This document shows positions 14,482 to 23,574 of a stretch of 64,000 bases of DNA, one piece after another. A program made the position numbers and the translations under genes. Origin of the DNA: Paenibacillus sp. FSL A5-0031 (GTDB taxonomy: Bacteria > Bacillota > Bacilli > Paenibacillales > Paenibacillaceae); assembly GCF_001956295.1 (NCBI RefSeq), contig NZ_MRTD01000006.1, positions 1-64,000 of the forward strand, in the 5' to 3' direction. The notes under the pieces were generated by a model that saw only the letters and a program-made list of their open reading frames with translations, did not search any database and was not told the DNA's origin. Numbering within the stretch: the first letter of the stretch is position 1; the number at the start of each line of letters is the position of its first letter.

Positions 14482-16215
14482 ATGCGTTTAAGAGAAAACA
14501 CATTTGCCAAAATGATTACATTGATCGTCCTTTTGCTTATCCCGATCATTATTTTGTATACGCTTTCTATACGGACAAGCATCGGAGTTATCACGGAAGA
14601 AATGAAATCGTTGAAGCAGAAGGACATTACCTTTCTAGCGAGCGAGGTTGATAAAAGCGTAACAACGCTATCGACGCTTGGCTTTCTGCTCAGCGAAGAT
14701 ATCCATATCCAGCAGCTGCAAAATTTACATTTAATTGAGAGCACATACCAGCGAAACGATGAGAAGCTGCGCATTCTCGAGAGGCTTCGCCTGCTCAATG
14801 TCGCACAGCGCTGGGATACGCAATACAGCATTACAGCGCCGGCAAGCAAGCAGCTCGTATCAACAAATACGTATCTCTCATATGACCTCGAATCGATCAA
14901 AAAAATATTGACCCCGACCTGGAAGTACGAGGAAATGACGATTCAAAACATAAAGCAAAATCGTTTCGTACGCCATATCGTCAAGCCAAAAAGCAAAATC
15001 ACCGATATAGAGAAAGCCGGTATTATCGTTGAGATTTCTTTTCCAGAGGAGCATCTCATAAAGGATTTGGATACTTTCAAGCTGGCAGGCAAAGGCGATC
15101 CGTTTCTCGTCCATTCCGATGGGCGCATGATAAAAAATAAAACAGCCGATAAAGAAATGACCAAGAGCATTCAAGCGCTGCTCAAAAAAATGACCGTCCC
15201 AGAAGCGTCCAATCAAATTATGACGATAAATGGGGATGATTTTCTCGTCACCTCTGCGCATGTAAAAACGTTGGATTGGTATTTGATTGACTACGTACCG
15301 ATTGCAAATGTTTTGAAACCAATCGTCAAAAGCCAAAATTTGTTTTACGGCTCCGTCGGTTTGCTGCTCATTATGAGCTTGCTCGCAGGTTATTTGCTTT
15401 ATCGAAATGTACAGCGCCCAATCGGTTTGCTTATTCGAAGTGTGAAACGGCTGCAGGAAGGCAACTATTCCGCAAGAATAACGGTAAACCCCAAAAATGA
15501 ATTTACTTATTTATTTCAAAGATTTAACGATATGGCTGCGAATACGGAACAGCTCATTCAGAAGGTTTATGTGGAGGAGCTTCGAAGACGTGAAGCCAAT
15601 GTGAAACAGCTGCAATCCCAGATTAATCCGCATTTTTTATACAATTGTTTCGCGCTCATACGCAGCCTTGCTAGGCTGGATAAGAAGGAATCTGTCATGC
15701 GGCTTGCCATGCACTTGTCTACTTATTATCGCTATACGACACGGGTCGAGAAGCTGACCGCAACGCTGAGGGAAGAGCTGCAGCTTGTTGAGAGCTATTT
15801 GGAAATTCAACAATTTCATATCCAGCACCTGTCCTATAACATTGAGGTGCCTGATTCGATGCTTGGTGCTCAGATTCCGCGTTTGCTCCTGCAGCCTGTC
15901 GTTGAAAACGCGGTGCTGCACGGGATTGAACGATTTGACGGTGATGGGCTCATCACCATTTCAGGTGTTAGCAATGATCGCTATCACACGATTATTGTGG
16001 AAGATAACGGGTTGGGGATGACGGACGAAGCCCTTCGAAAGCTGGAGAAAAAAATTATCAATCCGCCTGATGATACGAGCGGCTGCGCACTGTGGAATAT
16101 TAGGCAGCGGATGCTGTTCCAATTTGGATCTGAGGCTTCAATCAGCTTCCGAATTCGCGAAGAAGGCGGCGTAGCTGTGTACCTGTCTTGGCCGCATGAA
16201 AACTATGCCAACTAG
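14482..16215 (+). CDS. YesM-type sensor histidine kinase
   Basis: Membrane sensor that phosphorylates the partner regulator encoded next. The 577-residue protein has an N-terminal membrane helix (about 10-32), an extracellular sensor domain to about 290, a second helix, a HAMP linker, the LytS/YesM-type kinase motif INPHFLYN near residue 385 with the phospho-accepting His, and a C-terminal ATPase domain (N box ENAVLHG near 475; G box EDNGLGM). ATG 14482 follows AGAGAGGA by 7 nt; the upstream in-frame ATG has no site. It diverges from the ABC/GH16 operon, so it probably senses a glucan-derived saccharide, perhaps through the binding protein. Its stop codon TAG lies at the first bases of a repeat element. 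Confidence 0.92.
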   Translation: MRLRENTFAKMITLIVLLLIPIIILYTLSIRTSIGVITEEMKSLKQKDITFLASEVDKSVTTLSTLGFLLSEDIHIQQLQNLHLIESTYQRNDEKLRILERLRLLNVAQRWDTQYSITAPASKQLVSTNTYLSYDLESIKKILTPTWKYEEMTIQNIKQNRFVRHIVKPKSKITDIEKAGIIVEISFPEEHLIKDLDTFKLAGKGDPFLVHSDGRMIKNKTADKEMTKSIQALLKKMTVPEASNQIMTINGDDFLVTSAHVKTLDWYLIDYVPIANVLKPIVKSQNLFYGSVGLLLIMSLLAGYLLYRNVQRPIGLLIRSVKRLQEGNYSARITVNPKNEFTYLFQRFNDMAANTEQLIQKVYVEELRRREANVKQLQSQINPHFLYNCFALIRSLARLDKKESVMRLAMHLSTYYRYTTRVEKLTATLREELQLVESYLEIQQFHIQHLSYNIEVPDSMLGAQIPRLLLQPVVENAVLHGIERFDGDGLITISGVSNDRYHTIIVEDNGLGMTDEALRKLEKKIINPPDDTSGCALWNIRQRMLFQFGSEASISFRIREEGGVAVYLSWPHENYAN

Positions 16216-16378
16216 GGCGTGTCTGAAAACCCGTTCAGTGGCACCTTTCACCGCCTTTTCGCCCCCTGCTTCGTTCCGTTTGCTTGACGTACCCCCGGTA
16301 CGCCTTCACAAACGCGCCTTGCATGGAACGAAAATTCGGCAAAATTTGCTCTCCTCAGAGCTCTCAAACACGCCTTAG
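16213..16378. repeat. MITE-like hairpin element between kinase and regulator genes
   Basis: A ~166-bp element bounded by imperfect inverted ends, TAGGGCGTGTCTGA on the left and, read from the right, TAAGGCGTGTTTGA. The interior can fold further: TTCGTTCC near 16270 and GGAACGAA near 16325 pair, and CGTACC/GGTACG face each other around 16289-16303. It supplies the kinase stop codon. It appears to be a small non-coding repeat inserted within the operon. Confidence 0.65.
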
Positions 16379-16401
16379 ATGAATGAATAGGAGCTGTTCA
16401 C

Positions 16402-18015
16402 ATGTATCAACTTTTAATAGTGGATGACCAACCGGATCTCGTAGAGGATTTAGCCAGTAATTTGCCATGGAGCTCCGTTGGCATTGATTCCGTCTACCTT
16501 GCACACTCTGGGCGGGAAGCGCTTGATATTATGCAGGCTACGCCTATTGATATCGTCATTACAGATATTCATATGCCCGGCCTCTCCGGCCTTGATTTAA
16601 TCGAGCAAATCAAAGCTTCTTGGAGCAATGTGAAATGTATTTTATTGTCCGGCTATAATGATTTTGAGTATGCCCAAAAAGCGCTTCAGTTCCAAGCAAG
16701 CGACTATTTGCTCAAGCCCGCTGAAGACGAAGAGCTGCTGCAAGCTGTTCGGAAAGCCGCTTCCCAGCTGGAAGAACATTGGAAGGAGGTCAGCTCGCAT
16801 CAAAGCGCGCTAACCTCTTTGAAAGAAAACGTCCCTATTTTACGAAATCATCTTCTGCTCTCTCTTCTGAAGGGACAGGCCTACAGCGATGAAAAGTTAA
16901 AAGAAAAGCTCGACATTCTGAATCTATCTTTTCATCCAAAAGAGCCATATTGTATGATGCTTATGCGGATGGAGGACTACTTCTATGAGCAAAGCGAACG
17001 TGACAGCTCGCTGCTTGAATACGCCGTGTGCAACATCGCAGAGGAAATATTTATAGAGGAATATAGGCTATGGCATACGAAGGACGAGCATGGCTACTTT
17101 GTATTTCTCATTATGGGCAAAGAAAAGCAACGCCAAGAACAAGCTTCCATGCTGCATCTCATTGAGCAAAAAGCAGCGCAGCTTCAGCATTATGTGAAAT
17201 TGTATTTAAAGGGGACCGTATCGTTAGTCATTAAGAAGCAGGATGTATTTCCGCTTGAGCTGCGCGAAACCTATGATTTCTCGCTTATCAACTTTAGACA
17301 GCGCATTGGCAGTGAACGCGGATTTCTCCTCACACTGACAGAAGAATCACAGCAAGGAGAAGCAAATTCTCTCTCTCATTTATACAATCCGCCGCTGCTT
17401 ATTCATTTGCTTGAGGCAGGACAATGGGACGCGATCGAGGAGAAACTAAATCTTGCGTTTGAGGAGCTGGAGCTTAAATGGGGCGAGTCGCATGAGCATA
17501 TTTTGGAAACCTATTTCATGATTGCCAGCTCGTTAAGTTTCTCCATTCATAAAAACAAGCTGTGGATGTCCGACATTATGGGATCTGAGTTCAATCAACT
17601 GCTTAGCGGTCCCCACTTTCATACGATTAAACAGCTTCGCACTTGGACGGCTGGCATACTTGATAACTATAGAAACCATATGACTAGCAAAGTACAGCAT
17701 TCTCGTTCCAGTACGATTCAGAAGGTTCAAGAATATGTTTCAAGCCATTTAGAAGACGCTTCACTGCAATCGATTGCTTCCCATGTATTTCTGAATCCGT
17801 CCTACTTGTCAAAAATATATAAGCTGGAAACCGGCGAAGGCATAAGCGACTACTTATCCAGATTAAAAATGGAAACGGCAGCGCATATGCTTCGCACGAC
17901 AACAGACAAAATTTACGAGATAGCAGCTAAAGTCGGTTATTTGAAAACGAGTTATTTCATAAAGGTGTTCAAAGATCGATACGGCATTACCCCGCAGGAA
18001 TTCCGTGATCGTTAA
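16402..18015 (+). CDS. YesN-type response regulator with AraC DNA-binding domain
   Basis: Transcription factor acting with the YesM-type kinase. The 537-residue protein has a receiver domain at 1-120 (acidic pair in VDDQ; phospho-acceptor Asp about 55 in ITDIHMPG; Lys in LLKPAED), a long middle region with no recognised domain, and a C-terminal AraC helix-turn-helix pair at about 435-537 (final motif YFIKVFKDRYGITPQEFRDR). The ATG follows TAGGAG. It is separated from the kinase by a hairpin element, so its expression relative to the kinase could be tuned. The likely target is the divergent permease-binding protein-glucanase operon. Its stop overlaps the convergent hydrolase stop by 4 bp. Confidence 0.92.
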   Translation: MYQLLIVDDQPDLVEDLASNLPWSSVGIDSVYLAHSGREALDIMQATPIDIVITDIHMPGLSGLDLIEQIKASWSNVKCILLSGYNDFEYAQKALQFQASDYLLKPAEDEELLQAVRKAASQLEEHWKEVSSHQSALTSLKENVPILRNHLLLSLLKGQAYSDEKLKEKLDILNLSFHPKEPYCMMLMRMEDYFYEQSERDSSLLEYAVCNIAEEIFIEEYRLWHTKDEHGYFVFLIMGKEKQRQEQASMLHLIEQKAAQLQHYVKLYLKGTVSLVIKKQDVFPLELRETYDFSLINFRQRIGSERGFLLTLTEESQQGEANSLSHLYNPPLLIHLLEAGQWDAIEEKLNLAFEELELKWGESHEHILETYFMIASSLSFSIHKNKLWMSDIMGSEFNQLLSGPHFHTIKQLRTWTAGILDNYRNHMTSKVQHSRSSTIQKVQEYVSSHLEDASLQSIASHVFLNPSYLSKIYKLETGEGISDYLSRLKMETAAHMLRTTTDKIYEIAAKVGYLKTSYFIKVFKDRYGITPQEFRDR

Positions 18016-19052
18016 GCGGTGATCGCAAAATAATTATAAATGCCATCTTTTTCAGTAGAAGAGATTCGAGCTTGACGCTCCAAATATACCAAATGCGCAA
18101 GTGTCTCAGACATTGCAAATCTGAGCTGATGCGCATTCCCGTTCAGACGATTGCCGAATAGAGCCTCGCACATGCCATAGGCGGTGCGGGGCTCTTCTTC
18201 GAGCATCCGAACCATTTTGTCTAGCCTCCGCATATGATGCTGCTGCAGCTCCAATATCCTGTCATGGAAATTGGTAAAAGGATCCCGATGTCCTGGAAAA
18301 GCCAATTGAACCTCATAATGAGCAAGCTCCTGCAAGCTGCCTAGAAATGCTTCCAATGGATCGCCATCCTCGCCGGGCACTATGCTCACATTCGGGGTAA
18401 TATGAGGCATAACCTGATCCCCGCATACCATCCATTTGCGTTCTTGCTGATAGAAACATAGCTGTCCGTTTGCATGACCAGGCGCGTCAATTAAGACCCA
18501 GCTCATTCCACCAATTATGATTTGATCTCCCGCTTCGATATAGGTTACCTCCGGCTGAGGGGATACCATCTCCACAAAGGTTTCAAGATTTTGCGCAATA
18601 GCCTCTCTATGATGAATCGGCATTCCGTGCTTCGCATACAGAGCCTGCAGCTGCCCGCCGAACTCACTTTCTTCTCCCCACAGCCTAATTGCATAGTCAT
18701 GTGCCCTGCGTGAAATAAAAACGGGCGCCCCGCTTCTCTCTTGCACATAACCAGCGAGTCCATAATGATCGGGATGCTGATGCGTCAAAATGATTCTTGT
18801 AACATTGCGCCACTCCAAGTTATGATGCTGCAAGACTTTGTCCCATACTTGAATGGCTTCGTCCGTTCGCAGTCCCGGATCAATAAGCGTATATCCCTGT
18901 TCTTCGGGTATAAGATAGCTGTTAACCCACTTGAGGGAAAAGGGAACCGGGACCTTTACCTGCAGCCATCCTTCCTGCCACGAAACCGTATGTAAAAACT
19001 CCTGTTCATTTGAAGACGGCATGCTGCTTGAATCCTTGTTTTCAAATATCAT
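18012..19052 (-). CDS. Metallo-beta-lactamase-fold hydrolase
   Basis: Probable Zn-dependent hydrolase of the glyoxalase II/RNase Z-like superfamily; the substrate is unknown. The 346-residue product carries the metal motif HQHPDH at residues 91-96, a later His in APGHANGQL and an Asp in CGDQVM, all expected metal ligands, plus a helical C-terminal extension of about 100 residues that is seen in some MBL-fold proteins. ATG 19052 overlaps the stop of the methyltransferase gene as ATGA, so the two are translationally coupled. The 3' end overlaps the convergent response-regulator gene by 4 bp. Confidence 0.88.
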   Translation of the reverse strand: MIFENKDSSSMPSSNEQEFLHTVSWQEGWLQVKVPVPFSLKWVNSYLIPEEQGYTLIDPGLRTDEAIQVWDKVLQHHNLEWRNVTRIILTHQHPDHYGLAGYVQERSGAPVFISRRAHDYAIRLWGEESEFGGQLQALYAKHGMPIHHREAIAQNLETFVEMVSPQPEVTYIEAGDQIIIGGMSWVLIDAPGHANGQLCFYQQERKWMVCGDQVMPHITPNVSIVPGEDGDPLEAFLGSLQELAHYEVQLAFPGHRDPFTNFHDRILELQQHHMRRLDKMVRMLEEEPRTAYGMCEALFGNRLNGNAHQLRFAMSETLAHLVYLERQARISSTEKDGIYNYFAITA

Positions 19053-19798
19053 CTTTTAGCTCTCCCTGTCATAATCATTCGCGGAGAAGCCTCTGGATCG
19101 TATTTCGAACCATCGTAATTGCCGTACAGCTTGTCTATTCTAAGACTGCAAGCATCTAGATTATTTTCAAACCAGTCTAGGTTGTACAGCCTTACCTGTT
19201 CTAAATACTGTCTTGGCTTCTCTTCTTTGTCCGGATTGAAAATTGAAATGCCCTTCTGCACCCAGCCATTTGCAATGGATCTTGCCTCTTGTATAAGCAG
19301 ACCTGTCTCCTCATCGATACGTTCCGATTGGGGCACTAAGGTTTGAGCCACATAAATAGGATTAAGGAAATCGATTAAAAAACAACCGTCTATACGCAGC
19401 ACTCTACGTATATGCCGAAGCACGCTCACATTATCTTCCTCTGCTGTGAAATAGCCAAATGAGGTAAATAAATTGACAGTCGCATCAAAACGTTCCGCTT
19501 CAAACGGCAGCTCACGCATATCCCCTTTAACCCATTCGACAAGTCCATCTTCATCATGACGATGAGCTTCATCAAGCAATGTAGTCGATAAATCCATACC
19601 TGTAACGGTGTAGCCAAGGTTTGCTAAAGCGAGTGAATGCCTTCCCATCCCACAGCCTATATCAAGTACATGAGAACCTTCCGCCAGCTCTAGCCAAGCG
19701 ATCATTTTGGAAGCTTCCTTATTTGCATTTTCCCAATCGCGATGTTTGTAGACAAGCATATAATCGGAGCCGAAGCTCTGTTCGTACCATGGTTTCAT
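19049..19798 (-). CDS. Class I SAM-dependent methyltransferase
   Basis: Transfers a methyl group from S-adenosylmethionine to an unknown acceptor. The 249-residue protein has the Rossmann motif I VLDIGCGMGRHS at 44-55, motif II acidic GMDLS, and a Methyltransf_25/11-type core; the C-terminal part (FNPDKEEKPRQYLEQVRLY) resembles a family of Bacillota class I methyltransferases. ATG 19798 is preferred because AAGGAGAG is 7 nt upstream; three earlier in-frame ATGs overlap or precede that site. First gene of a two-gene operon with the MBL-fold hydrolase. The operon's purpose is not evident. Confidence 0.85.
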   Translation of the reverse strand: MKPWYEQSFGSDYMLVYKHRDWENANKEASKMIAWLELAEGSHVLDIGCGMGRHSLALANLGYTVTGMDLSTTLLDEAHRHDEDGLVEWVKGDMRELPFEAERFDATVNLFTSFGYFTAEEDNVSVLRHIRRVLRIDGCFLIDFLNPIYVAQTLVPQSERIDEETGLLIQEARSIANGWVQKGISIFNPDKEEKPRQYLEQVRLYNLDWFENNLDACSLRIDKLYGNYDGSKYDPEASPRMIMTGRAKR

Positions 19799-19984
19799 AT
19801 TAATGCTCTCCTTCATCATGGTCATGCGAATTGCTTGCGAATGATGATCACTTTATTGTACTTGAATTCCAACATACTGGCAAAATCGAATCAAATAAGC
19901 ATAGTTTTCAAATTATACGTGCAAACTATGGAAGCTTATCCAGATTTTTTTGCAGCTCAGCATCATTTGAAGGGGGGAACCAGC

Positions 19985-21316
19985 ATGAATGAACGTATTC
20001 GTTTATTATTTGCAGAAGCAATCGATATCAAATTGGAAAATTTGAAAAATAGCGAAATGAGTATCGAAGTCGCCTATATCGAACCGTTATGCGAAGAGAA
20101 AAAAATAAGCGATTTCATTATCGTCCCTTTTATAAAAGAGGAATATTCGTTTCAAGCTCAGCTGGATACAAATCCCGATTATGAAATACTGGAAGATGTC
20201 GCTATGTGGCAAAGTCTTCTTTTGCGCGGCCATGTCCTGATTCAAGCAAATGGCGTCGTCTATTCATTCAAAGCTGAACGGGTCATCTGTATTGAGAATT
20301 CACAAACTCAAGTGGAAAGTGCTATTCAGGGCCCTCAGATCGCATTAAGCGAAAATATAAATATATCACTCAATCTGATCCGCGGCATGTACCCTTCCCC
20401 CGATCTTTCGGTGGAAGAGCATACAATTGGAACATTGTCCCAAACCCCCGTGTTCGCCTTATTTGATCAGAGACGTGTAGATCCTACCGTGCTTGATAAT
20501 GTACGTACAAAGTTAACAACGATTAACGTGGAAATGCTACATTCCGCTGGTGAGCTTGAGAAGCTGTTAGTCGGCAATCGCAAGCATTTGTTTCCAACTA
20601 TTCTGATTACAGAACGTCCTGACCGCATTACCAGTGCGATTTCCAAAGGGAAAATAATCATTCTCTTAAAGGGAAACATGTTTGCTCTTATTTTGCCGTC
20701 TACATTTTTTGATTTCATGCACGCCGTAGAGGATGATTACGACTCCTATTGGATGACTCGTTTTCTAATCTTCCTACGTTACACATCAACTTTGCTTACA
20801 ATCACTTTGCCTGCTCTCTATATTTCCGTCGTCTCCTATAATCCAGAGCTGTTTCGCGTGCAGCTTGCTTTCTCTATTGCAGGCAGCCGTTCTGCTGTTC
20901 CTTATCCATCGTTCATAGAAGTATTTATTATGCTCTTTATGATCGAAACACTAATCGAGGCGAGCATTCGCTTGCCCAGGTACATCGGCTCCACGGCAAC
21001 AACCGTTGGAGGACTTATTCTTGGACAAGCCGCTCAGCAAGCCGGTCTCGTAAGCAGCATTATGATTATCGTAACGTCAGTCGTAGCTATTTCAAATTTC
21101 GTAATCCCCGTTAATTCATTGTCATTTGCTGTTCGCTTCTTGAAATACCCGTTAATCGTCATCTCTATTTTCTTCGGTATCACCGGTGTAGCCGTTGGTT
21201 TGTTTATCTATATCACTTATTTATGCAGCCTAAGAAGCTTTGGCAAGCCATATATGCGTATTTTCGGAAAACTAAGGCCGTTAGAAGGCGATGTGGGGCA
21301 GGTGAAGATTAAATGA
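19985..21316 (+). CDS. Spore germination receptor subunit A (GerA family)
   Basis: Component of a nutrient germinant receptor in the spore inner membrane. The 443-residue product has a soluble N-terminal half (conserved LIRGMYPSPDLSVEEHTIGT-like and ITERPDR segments) and a membrane domain of several helices after about residue 260 (RLPRYIGSTATTVGGLILGQ). It is slightly shorter than B. subtilis GerAA because the N-terminal domain is compact. ATG 19985 follows AAGGGGGGAACC. It overlaps the B-subunit gene by 4 bp. In B. subtilis such operons are transcribed in the forespore by sigma-G; I did not find a convincing sigma-G promoter here. Confidence 0.92.
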   Translation: MNERIRLLFAEAIDIKLENLKNSEMSIEVAYIEPLCEEKKISDFIIVPFIKEEYSFQAQLDTNPDYEILEDVAMWQSLLLRGHVLIQANGVVYSFKAERVICIENSQTQVESAIQGPQIALSENINISLNLIRGMYPSPDLSVEEHTIGTLSQTPVFALFDQRRVDPTVLDNVRTKLTTINVEMLHSAGELEKLLVGNRKHLFPTILITERPDRITSAISKGKIIILLKGNMFALILPSTFFDFMHAVEDDYDSYWMTRFLIFLRYTSTLLTITLPALYISVVSYNPELFRVQLAFSIAGSRSAVPYPSFIEVFIMLFMIETLIEASIRLPRYIGSTATTVGGLILGQAAQQAGLVSSIMIIVTSVVAISNFVIPVNSLSFAVRFLKYPLIVISIFFGITGVAVGLFIYITYLCSLRSFGKPYMRIFGKLRPLEGDVGQVKIK

Positions 21317-22413
21317 ACCGTTATTTCTATTACAACTTTATTCTCGTAAGTTTTATTAATCTTTTGCTTTATGTCCCACATATCCTTATTCAATATCGCT
21401 ATACCGGTGCTGTATCTTCAATTGTGGTCGGGATTGTTATTGGTACGATACTCGTCTATATGTATACAAGTGCAATGGCTCGTTATCCCGGAAAAGGATT
21501 GCCTGAGATATTAAAGCTGCATTCACCGCAATGGCTCGTTACGATCTCCATGTTATTTTTTTCAGTTATGTGGTGGTTTGCAACGACTATCGTTGTTGTT
21601 GCCTACGCCATTCTTATTAATCGTTTTTTCAATCCAGATGCGGATGCGAATGTTATTCTAGCCATGCTCGTTATTGCATGCGGTTATGCTGCCACACGTT
21701 CAACCCTCTCCGTTATGTTCATCGTTGAAATCGGCATGATCGTAAATGCTCCAATCATAATCTTTATATTGTTTAAAGCTGTACGAAGCAACCAGCTTAA
21801 TTGGGATGCGATTCATGTCGTAGCCAACTACATAACGGAAATGCCAACATTGACCTGCATTGCAGCCTCTACTTTCATTTTTACCGGTTATATTAATCTT
21901 TCATTGTTCAATCGGCTATTTCCACCAAATTTCCGTTTTAAATTCCGCTTTATTTATCCGATAGCCGGCGCTGTTATTTTATTGATTACATTTTTTGTAC
22001 CCATTGGTTTTCATGGAACGGAAGGCGTAAACCAATACATTTACATATGGAGCCAGACTGCTGATTCCCTGCTAATGCAATACGGCTTTATTGAACGAGT
22101 GTTGTTTCTTTTTCTAATCGTTTTTTTGAACCTGACTCTCGTTTATACGATGTCCGGCTGGCATCAGGCGATGGAGTTTGTGAAATCTTGTTTTCCAAGC
22201 TATAGGCCGGAGTTTGATAGTCTCAAAACACCGATGTCCAACTATGTCATCGTCGGTATTTTTGTATTGCTCTCCATCCTGTATCTCATGCTGACGAATG
22301 AAAAGATGAACATGATCATTACTTCCTATTGGCTCATTGTCCGATTTTTCGTGGAGATATTAATCGTCGTTTGGGTGTTCGTGCTTAGCAAAAGGAGGTC
22401 CAAAGCCGTATGA
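21313..22413 (+). CDS. Spore germination receptor subunit B (GerB family)
   Basis: Membrane subunit of the germinant receptor, belonging to the amino acid/polyamine/organocation (APC) transporter superfamily, and the subunit thought to bind the germinant. The 366 residues form about ten hydrophobic helices, the usual length for GerAB/GerKB proteins. Start ATGA overlaps the subunit A stop, and its own stop overlaps the subunit C start, a standard gerABC arrangement that implies coupled translation. The germinant cannot be predicted from the sequence. Confidence 0.92.
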   Translation: MNRYFYYNFILVSFINLLLYVPHILIQYRYTGAVSSIVVGIVIGTILVYMYTSAMARYPGKGLPEILKLHSPQWLVTISMLFFSVMWWFATTIVVVAYAILINRFFNPDADANVILAMLVIACGYAATRSTLSVMFIVEIGMIVNAPIIIFILFKAVRSNQLNWDAIHVVANYITEMPTLTCIAASTFIFTGYINLSLFNRLFPPNFRFKFRFIYPIAGAVILLITFFVPIGFHGTEGVNQYIYIWSQTADSLLMQYGFIERVLFLFLIVFLNLTLVYTMSGWHQAMEFVKSCFPSYRPEFDSLKTPMSNYVIVGIFVLLSILYLMLTNEKMNMIITSYWLIVRFFVEILIVVWVFVLSKRRSKAV

Positions 22414-23501
22414 GCATCACCCTTCGAGTCTTTTTGTTAATCCTCTCTCTTGGTTTGCTTGGCGGCTGCGGGTTCAAGGATATCGACAAACGATTCTTCG
22501 TGGTCGCTCTTGGCATAGATGCATCAGATAATGAGAAAAAACCGTATCGTCTTTCCCTGCTGCTTGCTGTTCCGTCTCCAAAGATCGAGCCTGGCGCATC
22601 GAAAACGCAAATCGAGACTATCGATACAGAAACCGTCGCAGAAGGCATTCGAATGTTGAAATCCTACGTCGACAAGGAGCTGGATTTCGGGCATTGCAAA
22701 GTGTTTCTCATTGGTGAGAAGATCGCCCGCCAAAGCTATACGGAAATATTGCAATGGATGTCGCGCAGAAGAGATATCCAAAGTGTCGCCGATATTGCTA
22801 TCGGGAAACCGGATGCGGAATCACTGCTGAAAATAAAGCCTGTGTCAGAGCGTTATCCAGGCAACACGCTTTTTTTAAGCTTTGGAGCTGACGGAACCGA
22901 GTCATCTTATACTTACGTAGAAACTTTATCAGACTTCGCTAGGCGTGCTTCCGAGGAAGGACTTGATCCGCTGATGCCTGTTATTACAAAGGATGGTAAA
23001 AAGAGCTTCGTCATCAACCGAACAGCGCTGCTGGACAAAACAAAGGTCAAGCTTATGTTGTCTCCAGCTGAATCGCAGCTTTATAATCAGCTCGCTGAAG
23101 ATTTCACCAAATCCTCGATGCATGGCATGTTTGAAGGCTTGGATTTAGTCGTAGCGATTACCGATATGCACTCAAGCTTCCGACTCGGCAAGCAAAACGG
23201 CCAAGACACGATCACACTGGATGTTAAGATCAGGGTCGTATTTGAGGAAGCGCCAAAAGGCATATATGAAGATCAGTGGCAGCCGATTGAGCAAAATTTA
23301 AATAAGGAATATACTAAATCTTGTCTTGCTCTTCTCCAAAAAATCCAAAAAGCAAATGTAGACCCCATAGGTTTCGGACTGCGCTATCGGGCTACCCATC
23401 CTGGCAAGGAGGCTTGGCAGCGGTGGCAATCCATCTACCCTAACGTTAAATTTATCGTAAATACCAATATCAAAATTGAAGGCACAGGTATTATCAAATA
23501 G
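22410..23501 (+). CDS. Spore germination receptor subunit C, lipoprotein (GerC family)
   Basis: Outer-surface lipoprotein subunit of the germinant receptor. The 363-residue protein begins with a short signal and lipobox LLGGC (Cys20), followed by the GerC signatures DIDKRFFVVALGIDAS and a C-terminal region typical of GerAC (LLQKIQKANVDPIGFG). It overlaps the B gene by 4 bp and is the last gene of the operon. A strong hairpin lies 20 bp after the stop. Confidence 0.92.
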   Translation: MSITLRVFLLILSLGLLGGCGFKDIDKRFFVVALGIDASDNEKKPYRLSLLLAVPSPKIEPGASKTQIETIDTETVAEGIRMLKSYVDKELDFGHCKVFLIGEKIARQSYTEILQWMSRRRDIQSVADIAIGKPDAESLLKIKPVSERYPGNTLFLSFGADGTESSYTYVETLSDFARRASEEGLDPLMPVITKDGKKSFVINRTALLDKTKVKLMLSPAESQLYNQLAEDFTKSSMHGMFEGLDLVVAITDMHSSFRLGKQNGQDTITLDVKIRVVFEEAPKGIYEDQWQPIEQNLNKEYTKSCLALLQKIQKANVDPIGFGLRYRATHPGKEAWQRWQSIYPNVKFIVNTNIKIEGTGIIK

Positions 23502-23522
23502 AGTTAGCACCACAAACAAAAG

Positions 23523-23557
23523 AGGTGAGCCAGAAGCTTGTTGCTTCTGGCTCACCT
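23523..23557 (-). terminator. Terminator between gerC and fni (convergent)
   Basis: Perfect 15-bp stem AGGTGAGCCAGAAGC with a 5-nt loop. On the minus strand it is followed by TCTTTTGTTTGT, so it terminates fni well; on the plus strand the tail is poor in T but the hairpin still follows gerC. Confidence 0.85.
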
Positions 23558-23574
23558 TAAATGATAGTTAAATA

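Noticed and set aside
14439..15336. Antisense open frames across the sensor kinase gene
   Set aside because: Shadows of the kinase coding sequence with no ribosome site and biased composition.
19862..19880. CATACT as a sigma-G -10 box for gerABC
   Set aside because: The nearby TGAATT is only 4 bp away and nothing suitable lies 17-18 bp upstream.
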